Positions 58,860-64,000 of a DNA stretch of 64,000 bases are shown piece by piece (position 1 is the first letter of the stretch; the number at the start of each line of letters is the position of its first letter). The notes under the pieces were generated by a model. That model did no database searches. It saw nothing but the letters and a program-made list of their open reading frames with translations, and had not been told where the DNA came from. The translations under genes were made by a program, and so were the position numbers. Source of the stretch: WRHT01 sp031550525 (GTDB taxonomy: Bacteria > Desulfobacterota > Desulfovibrionia > Desulfovibrionales > Desulfovibrionaceae); the NCBI GenBank assembly GCA_031550525.1, contig JAVBON010000011.1, forward strand, positions 53,765 through 117,764, written 5' to 3'.

Positions 58860-60944
58860 ATGTCTGTATTTTTGCTTGAAATAGGATGCGAAGAGTTGCC
58901 CGCCCGTTTTCTGGATGGGCTGGAAAAAGAACTGCGCCATAAATTTACTGCGGCCTTTGAAAGCGCCGGTCTGGATTTTGGCGATATGACGGTTAACAGC
59001 ACCCCGCGCCGTGCCGTGGTATATGTTGAAGATATGGCCGCGCAAACCCGCCTGAGCGAGCAGGTTGTTACCGGCCCGCCAGTAAAGGCCGCCTTTGATG
59101 CTGCGGGTAACCCAACCAAGGCCGCCGAGGGCTTTGCCCGCACTCAGGGCGTGGCCTTTGCCGATACTTTTACCATTACCACCGATAAAGGCGAGTATCT
59201 GGCCGCCCGTGTAAAAAGCGGCGGCGAAGAGACTATGGCGTTATTGACGCGCCTCTGCCCGGAGATTGTGGCTGGCCTGAGCTTTCCAAAGCGCATGCGT
59301 TGGGGTAGCGGCGATTTTACCTTCGCGCGCCCGTTGCGCTGGCTTTTGGCCTTATTGGATAAACAGGTTGTGCCCTTTGAAGTTGGCGGTATAAAATCCG
59401 GCAGGCAAAGCCTTGGGCACCGCGTGCACGGGCCTGGGCCTTTCAGCTTGGATGACGCTTCCTGCTATTTCAACCTGGCTAAAAGCGACCTTAAAATTAC
59501 ATCTTCCGGCCTTGAGCGCGGCATGCTTATAAAAGATGGCGGCAACTCAGCCGCCGCCAAGGTTGGCGGCAAGGTGCTCTGGCAAGACAGCCTGCTGCAT
59601 GAGGTGCAGGGCCTGTGCGAGCACCCTGTGCCGCTGCTGGGCTCTTTTGACGAAAGTTTTTTGGAAGTGCCGCGTGAGGTGCTTTTGACCAGCATGGAAC
59701 ACCACCAGAAGAGCTTCGGCCTTGAAGATAAAAACGGCAAGCTGTTGCCGCATTTTCTCACCGTGCTCAACCTTTCGCCCAAAGACGAAAGTGTGGTGCG
59801 CAAAGGCTGGGAGCGCGTGCTGCGCGCCCGGCTGGAAGACGCCCGTTTTTTCTGGCACACCGACCTTAATTCCAGCTTCGACGCCTGGCTGGGCAAGCTG
59901 GATAAAGTAATATTTTTGGCCGGAATCGGCAGCATGGGCGACAAAACCCGGCGCATCAGCGCCCTGGCCGCCTGGATAGCCGAAGAAACCGGCGGAGTTT
60001 CCGCAGCGGACGCGGCCCGCGCGGGTCTGCTTTCCAAAGCCGATCTGGTTACGGAAATGGTGGGCGAGTTTGACACCTTGCAAGGCATTATGGGTTCCAT
60101 TTACGCCGCCAAAAAGGGCGAGAACCCCACGGTAAGCGCGGCTCTGGCCGAGCAGTATCTGCCCGCCGGGCCGGACAGCCCCCTGCCCGCCACGCGTTGC
60201 GGGGCCATAATATCTCTGGCCGACAAGGCCGATACTTTGGCCGGATGTTTCGGGCTGGGCCTTGTGCCAACAGGCGCGGCCGACCCCTATGCCCTGCGCC
60301 GGGCCGCCTTGGGCATGGCCCGTATTATAGTGGAGCAGAAGCTGCGCCTTAATGTGAACGCGCTGTTCGCCAAAGCGCACGAGCTTTACGGCGAAAGGCA
60401 ATGGAAGCTGCCGAAAGCCGAGGCCTTGTCCAAGCTGGGCGAGTTTTTCGCTTTGCGCCTTAAAAACTACTTTACGGGCCTTGGCGCGGAAACCCTGCTG
60501 GCCGAATCCGTGGTCGCGGCGGGTTATACCGACGTATGGGCGGCCTTCGCCCGGCTGGAAGCTCTTAAAAAATTCAGCGCCGGGCCGGATTTCAGCTCCG
60601 CAGTGCTTACCTTTAAGCGCCCGGCCAACATTATACGCAAGCAGGGCGAAAATGCCGGCCTTACCGGCAAGTACGACAAAACCCTGTTGCAGGAGACTGC
60701 TGAAAAGCAGCTTGCCGCCACTCTGGATAAAATAGCGCCCAAATTCGCGCAGTATTTCAAAGAGGACGATTTCAACGCTCTGTTTGAACAGCTTTACGAG
60801 TTAAAACCGGTAGTGGACGGATTTTTTAACGACGTTATGGTTATGTGCGAGGATAAAGCCTTGCGGCAGAACCGTTTGAACCTTCTGTTCGCTCTTGTGG
60901 AACAACTGCGTGGGTTGACGGATTTTGATGCCTTACAGGTATAA
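58860..60944 (+). CDS. glyS: Glycine--tRNA ligase beta subunit
   Basis: 694 residues, full length. Motifs: FLLEIGCEELPARFLDGLEKEL, NSTPRRAVVY, FARTQGV, FPKRMRWGSGDFTFARPLRWLL, EVQGLCEHPVPLLGSFDESFLEVP, DRVFAL-type region, and the C-terminal anticodon-binding-like region. Recognises tRNA-Gly. Weak ribosome site. Together with glyQ it supplies the only glycyl-tRNA synthetase type seen here. Confidence 0.97.
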   Translation: MSVFLLEIGCEELPARFLDGLEKELRHKFTAAFESAGLDFGDMTVNSTPRRAVVYVEDMAAQTRLSEQVVTGPPVKAAFDAAGNPTKAAEGFARTQGVAFADTFTITTDKGEYLAARVKSGGEETMALLTRLCPEIVAGLSFPKRMRWGSGDFTFARPLRWLLALLDKQVVPFEVGGIKSGRQSLGHRVHGPGPFSLDDASCYFNLAKSDLKITSSGLERGMLIKDGGNSAAAKVGGKVLWQDSLLHEVQGLCEHPVPLLGSFDESFLEVPREVLLTSMEHHQKSFGLEDKNGKLLPHFLTVLNLSPKDESVVRKGWERVLRARLEDARFFWHTDLNSSFDAWLGKLDKVIFLAGIGSMGDKTRRISALAAWIAEETGGVSAADAARAGLLSKADLVTEMVGEFDTLQGIMGSIYAAKKGENPTVSAALAEQYLPAGPDSPLPATRCGAIISLADKADTLAGCFGLGLVPTGAADPYALRRAALGMARIIVEQKLRLNVNALFAKAHELYGERQWKLPKAEALSKLGEFFALRLKNYFTGLGAETLLAESVVAAGYTDVWAAFARLEALKKFSAGPDFSSAVLTFKRPANIIRKQGENAGLTGKYDKTLLQETAEKQLAATLDKIAPKFAQYFKEDDFNALFEQLYELKPVVDGFFNDVMVMCEDKALRQNRLNLLFALVEQLRGLTDFDALQV

Positions 60945-60963
60945 AAGATAACCCCCTGCGGGG

Positions 60964-60989
60964 GGCCAGGGGGCTGCCGCCCCCTGGCC
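60964..60989. terminator. GC-rich hairpin between glyS and flxA
   Basis: Perfect 11-bp arms GGCCAGGGGGC/GCCCCCTGGCC, four-base loop, 18 bases past the flxA stop on the minus strand and 20 past the glyS stop. No T-tract; may be a shared stop or barrier. Confidence 0.55.
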
Positions 60990-61006
60990 CCGCCCCCAAA
61001 GGGGCC

Positions 61007-61870
61007 TTACAATTCATTCACCATGCCCTTCAACTGCGCATAGGTAAACACGGGACCGTCTATGCAGACGTATTTGCCGCCTATGTTGCAGCGGCCGCAA
61101 ATGCCCACGCCGCACTTCATGCGTTTTTCCAGCGTGGTGATGATCTGATCTTCTTTGAACCCCAGTTTATCGAGGGCTTGCAAGGTGAATTTGATCATGA
61201 TGGGTGGCCCGCAGGTTATGGCCACGGTGTTTTCGGCCTTGGGGGCCATTTCCGTAAGCACGTTGGGTATCAGGCCCACTTTGTGCTCCCAGCCCTCCGA
61301 GGGCACGTCTATGGTAAGCACGGTGTTCATGTCTTTGCGGGCCAGCCAGTCGGCGCGGTCCTGCGCGAAGGAAAGATCCTGCGGGGAGCGCGCGCCGTAA
61401 AGCAGGGATATGTCGCCGTAATCGGCCCTATTATCCAGCATATAGAGCAGCAGGGTGCGCATTGGGGCCATGCCGATGCCGCCGCCTATGAAGACGATGT
61501 TTTTGCCCTTGAGGTCGTCGTAAGGGAACCAGTTGCCCAAGGGGCCGCGCACGCCCACTTTATCGCCGGGTTGCAAGCCGTGCAGGGCGGTTGTTACCTC
61601 GCCCGCGCGCATTACGCTGAACTGGATGTAATCCATGCGCGTGGGGGTGGAGTTGATAACAAAGGTGGATTCGCCCACGCCAAAGAGCGAGAGCTGCCCA
61701 ACCTGGCCGGGCTGGAAGGTGAAGTTTTTCCACACTTCCTCGTCGTCTATTTTGAGGCGGAAGCTTTTAATGTTGTGCGTTTCGGTAATAACCTCAAGCA
61801 CGGTTGCCACATGCGGCAAATATGGGTTGGCCGCCGCCATGTCGAATTCTTTTATTGCAGTGTTGGGCAT
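61007..61870 (-). CDS. flxA: FAD/NAD(P)-binding oxidoreductase, FlxA-like
   Basis: 287 residues. Ferredoxin-reductase-like: FAD domain (LSLFGVGESTFVINSTP), NAD domain (VFIGGGIGMAPMRTLLLYML, LLYGARSPQDLSF, ITCGPPIMI), and a C-terminal cluster motif CGVGICGRC with a further Cys. Similar to the FlxA / sulfhydrogenase gamma / DHOD electron-transfer subunit. Last gene of a three-gene cluster, 3 bases after flxB. Likely passes NADH electrons to FlxB/C and an Hdr-type partner. Confidence 0.82.
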   Translation of the reverse strand: MPNTAIKEFDMAAANPYLPHVATVLEVITETHNIKSFRLKIDDEEVWKNFTFQPGQVGQLSLFGVGESTFVINSTPTRMDYIQFSVMRAGEVTTALHGLQPGDKVGVRGPLGNWFPYDDLKGKNIVFIGGGIGMAPMRTLLLYMLDNRADYGDISLLYGARSPQDLSFAQDRADWLARKDMNTVLTIDVPSEGWEHKVGLIPNVLTEMAPKAENTVAITCGPPIMIKFTLQALDKLGFKEDQIITTLEKRMKCGVGICGRCNIGGKYVCIDGPVFTYAQLKGMVNEL

Positions 61871-61873
61871 GGT

Positions 61874-62965
61874 TTACTCCTTACCGGCGGCTTTGGGCTT
61901 TTGCGCGGCGCTAATACCTGCGGCATCGGTGACGATGCGGCGTATATCCACGCCCGAAGGGCAGCTTTTTATGCAGCGCCCGCAGCCCACGCAGGCTATG
62001 CGGCCCCCGTGCAGGGTGGGGTAGTAGGAAAACTTGTGCCCCACGCGGTTTTTAAGGCGCGCGGCCTTTTGCATGCGCGGGTTGTGCCCGCTGGCCTCCA
62101 GGGTGAAGGAAGGCACCATGCAGGCGTCCCAACTGCGCAGGCGCACGCCCGCCATGCCGGCGGATTCGTCCGTCACGTTAAAACAGTAGCAGGTGGGGCA
62201 CAGGTAGGTGCAGGCCCCGCAAGAGAGGCAATGGGCCGATTCCACCTGCCAGAAGGCCTGATCTTCAAAGCGTTTTATCAAAGCCTGCGGCGCGCCGGAA
62301 ATGTCCGGAGCGGGCCCCAGCTTGGCTTCCGCCGCCTCCTGCCCGGCCTTGGCGGCGGCAAGCTGCTTGTCGTCGGCCTTGGCGAGCAGGGTGGAATCAA
62401 TGGCGGCCTCGCCTTCCGGCGTTATGGGCATGAGCACGAAGCCTTCGCCAGCTTCCGTTGCCAGCACGTCCGCGCCTTCGGTGGAGGCGGGTGAGCCGCC
62501 CACCCAGTTGCAGAAGCAGGTGGAAAACACGCTGGAGCAGGCCTTGGCTATAAGCACGGTATTGGCGCGGCGGCGCAGGTAGTAAACGTCTTTGAATTTG
62601 CCGCCAGTGCCGGAGCCGTTGTACACGGGGTCGAACACCAAAAAGCCGCGCGCGTCGCAGGGCAGCAGCCCGAACACCAGCCGGGGGCCGGAAGCTTCCG
62701 GCACTTCCAGGCTGAGGGTGGGTTTTTGCTCCGCCTGACCGCGCTTGTAATTAACCAGCGCTTCGGAACGCGGAAAAATGGCGGCCTTGGCGGATTCCGT
62801 GGGCTTTTTAGCCAGTTCCACGCCTTTTTCGGCATCGAACTGGCGGTAAACCACAGCGCCGGTTGCGCCCTCGCCTTCATAGCGCGGCGCCCATACCTCG
62901 AAGCGCCCGGCCAATTCGGCCAGCCACGCGTTAACTTGGGACAGGGAGATGTATTTAGCTTCCAT
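61874..62965 (-). CDS. flxB: 4Fe-4S dicluster protein, FlxB-like
   Basis: 363 residues. N-terminal 200 residues as in sulfhydrogenase beta / anaerobic sulfite reductase A, with CDARGFLVFDPVY and ACSSVFSTCFCNWVGG; C-terminal ferredoxin clusters CLSCGACTYLCPTCYC and CVGCGRCIKSCPSG. Electron relay between FlxA and other iron-sulfur partners. Ends 3 bases before flxA and shares its first base with the flxC stop. Confidence 0.8.
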   Translation of the reverse strand: MEAKYISLSQVNAWLAELAGRFEVWAPRYEGEGATGAVVYRQFDAEKGVELAKKPTESAKAAIFPRSEALVNYKRGQAEQKPTLSLEVPEASGPRLVFGLLPCDARGFLVFDPVYNGSGTGGKFKDVYYLRRRANTVLIAKACSSVFSTCFCNWVGGSPASTEGADVLATEAGEGFVLMPITPEGEAAIDSTLLAKADDKQLAAAKAGQEAAEAKLGPAPDISGAPQALIKRFEDQAFWQVESAHCLSCGACTYLCPTCYCFNVTDESAGMAGVRLRSWDACMVPSFTLEASGHNPRMQKAARLKNRVGHKFSYYPTLHGGRIACVGCGRCIKSCPSGVDIRRIVTDAAGISAAQKPKAAGKE

Positions 62966-63930
62966 TACCAGTCCCTCTCTTTAATTTTGTCTTCTTCCAC
63001 CTGGAAGGTGAGGAGCGGCGCGGTCGTCTCAGTATCCATGCCCGCGCTGAAGCCGAATATCTGCCCCACGGCGCGGCCCAGGGTGCGCTTTAAGAGCAGC
63101 ACGGGTATGCCCACGGGGCAGGCGCGCTGGCACTCGCCGCAGCCGGTGCAGCGCCCGGCCAGGTGGCTGGCGTGAATTACCTGAAACATGAGCTTGTCGC
63201 GCACGGAGTCGGCCTGAGTTACCCAATGCGGCTCGCGGCTTGCGGCCACGCAGTGGTCGCGGCACACGCACAGTGGGCAGGCGTTGCGGCAGGCGTAGCA
63301 CCTGATGCAGCGGGACATTTCCTTTTCCCAAAACTTCAGGCGCTCCGGCAGGCTCATTTTTTCCAGTTCGGCCAGGTCTTCAAAGTCGTCGCGCACGCTG
63401 GAGGCGTCTTTGGCAATGCCCGCGAAGAAGTTGGATATAACCGCGTTGGGCACTTTGCAGCGCCCGCATTTGTCGGCCATAACGGCGGCAAGGGCTATTG
63501 TCACGTCCTTGCCGCCTATCTTTGCCTTTATTTCCTTATCGGCAACCTGAGCGCTTTCAACCTCGCCCATTTCTCCGTAAGGGGCCAGCTTGGCCGCCAC
63601 TTTATCCACATCCACCACGCCGTCGCAGGGGAAGCCGATAATAACCACTTCCTCGCGCTTTATAAGGTTTTCGCTTATAAGCTGAACCACCGAACGCGAA
63701 TCGCACCCCTTAACCACTATGCCCACTTTCTTGCCTTTGTATTCGGGCAGAAAGAGCGCAGGGTTCTGCACCGCCAGAGGGCCGGCCATAAAAGCCTCCA
63801 CATCCTCCGGGTTACGCATGAAGTAGGGCGACCCGCGCAACGGGTCAGGACCAGGACCCCAGCCGATGACGCAATCCACGCCCGGCAAGGTCTCCAGTAT
63901 CATTTTTTTAAGTTGCTCTTGAAGTGCCAA
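62965..63930 (-). CDS. flxC: 4Fe-4S / F420-hydrogenase-beta-like protein, FlxC-like
   Basis: 321 residues from a TTG at 63930 (AGGAG seven bases upstream). N-terminal FrhB-like domain (KVGIVVKGCDSRSVVQLISENL, IGFPCDGVVDVDKV), KCGRC, then two ferredoxin clusters: CIRCYACRNACPLCVC and CTGCGECQRACPVG. First gene of flxCBA in the window. The flxD/hdr genes expected with it would lie outside; the 70 bases upstream are GC-rich and non-coding. Confidence 0.8.
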   Translation of the reverse strand: MALQEQLKKMILETLPGVDCVIGWGPGPDPLRGSPYFMRNPEDVEAFMAGPLAVQNPALFLPEYKGKKVGIVVKGCDSRSVVQLISENLIKREEVVIIGFPCDGVVDVDKVAAKLAPYGEMGEVESAQVADKEIKAKIGGKDVTIALAAVMADKCGRCKVPNAVISNFFAGIAKDASSVRDDFEDLAELEKMSLPERLKFWEKEMSRCIRCYACRNACPLCVCRDHCVAASREPHWVTQADSVRDKLMFQVIHASHLAGRCTGCGECQRACPVGIPVLLLKRTLGRAVGQIFGFSAGMDTETTAPLLTFQVEEDKIKERDW

Positions 63931-63954
63931 GGGAATTCTCCTCGTGTGAATGCC

Positions 63955-64000
63955 TCCGGCGGCCGGGGGCGAGGGCTTTGCCCTCTCCCCCGGACCCCCT
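63955..64000. repeat. GC-rich inverted repeat at window edge
   Basis: CCGGGGGCGAGGGC with GCCCTCTCCCCCGG around TTT, similar in style to the hairpin at 60964-60989. It may be a terminator for a gene beyond the window. Confidence 0.45.

Noticed and set aside
61178..62494. 438-codon plus-strand frame over flxA/flxB
   Set aside because: Antisense to two Fe-S genes with clear motifs.

Overview
The window looks like a chromosomal segment of a sulfate-reducing member of the Desulfovibrionaceae (inference). The basis is a dhcA-rnfCDGEAB-apbE operon in the order known from Desulfovibrio, a DcrA-like chemoreceptor with a c-type heme motif beside a tetraheme cytochrome, a FlxABC-type NADH/ferredoxin module, hemA next to a precorrin-2 dehydrogenase, and a VPLP/PEP-CTERM-type tail. 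No tRNA, rRNA, CRISPR array, transposase or prophage gene was seen.

Layout. 1-11.8 kb: a sugar-acid dehydratase fragment cut by the window edge, panB, a zinc-ribbon protein with a receiver/TPR protein, the fba-gap pair, a Pro/Ala-rich lipoprotein, a MoaB-like protein, an AmmeMemoRadiSam B protein, an exported nitroreductase and a HEAT-like protein. 11.8-18.3 kb: a flagellin-like protein, a cluster of repeats, a Cache chemoreceptor, and trpB behind its own attenuator. 18.3-24 kb: an orphan CTERM-like peptide, hemA-ccsA-like-MET8-like, and a metallophosphatase. 24-30 kb: a GDYXXLXY/DUF2157 membrane pair and the heme-chemoreceptor/tetraheme-cytochrome pair. 30-37 kb: the Rnf operon. 37-46 kb: a D-serine dehydratase homologue lacking its PLP lysine, rpmE-DUF1385-prfA, tlyA, a nitroreductase, tryptophanase and a tiny lipoprotein. 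46-55 kb: a VWA protein, a MATE exporter with a DUF2156 protein, an HD-GYP regulator, a thioredoxin-like protein with a DUF218 protein, and FlgO-like lipoproteins. 55-64 kb: a TctA-TctB fusion, glyQ/glyS and flxCBA.

How the genes work together. The Rnf complex, its decaheme cytochrome and its flavin transferase form one ion-translocating electron-transfer unit. The Flx proteins supply a second NADH/ferredoxin entry point. HemA plus a precorrin-2 dehydrogenase fit siroheme-based heme synthesis, needed for the many c-type cytochromes. TrpB and tryptophanase together suggest local indole/tryptophan interconversion.

The intergenic space is unusually structured. Three families of dispersed palindromic repeats recur, and two leader regions look like transcription attenuators. 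One of these encodes a 17-residue peptide with three consecutive Trp codons upstream of trpB; the other lies upstream of the MATE exporter. All functional calls are from reading the sequence; no database search was run.
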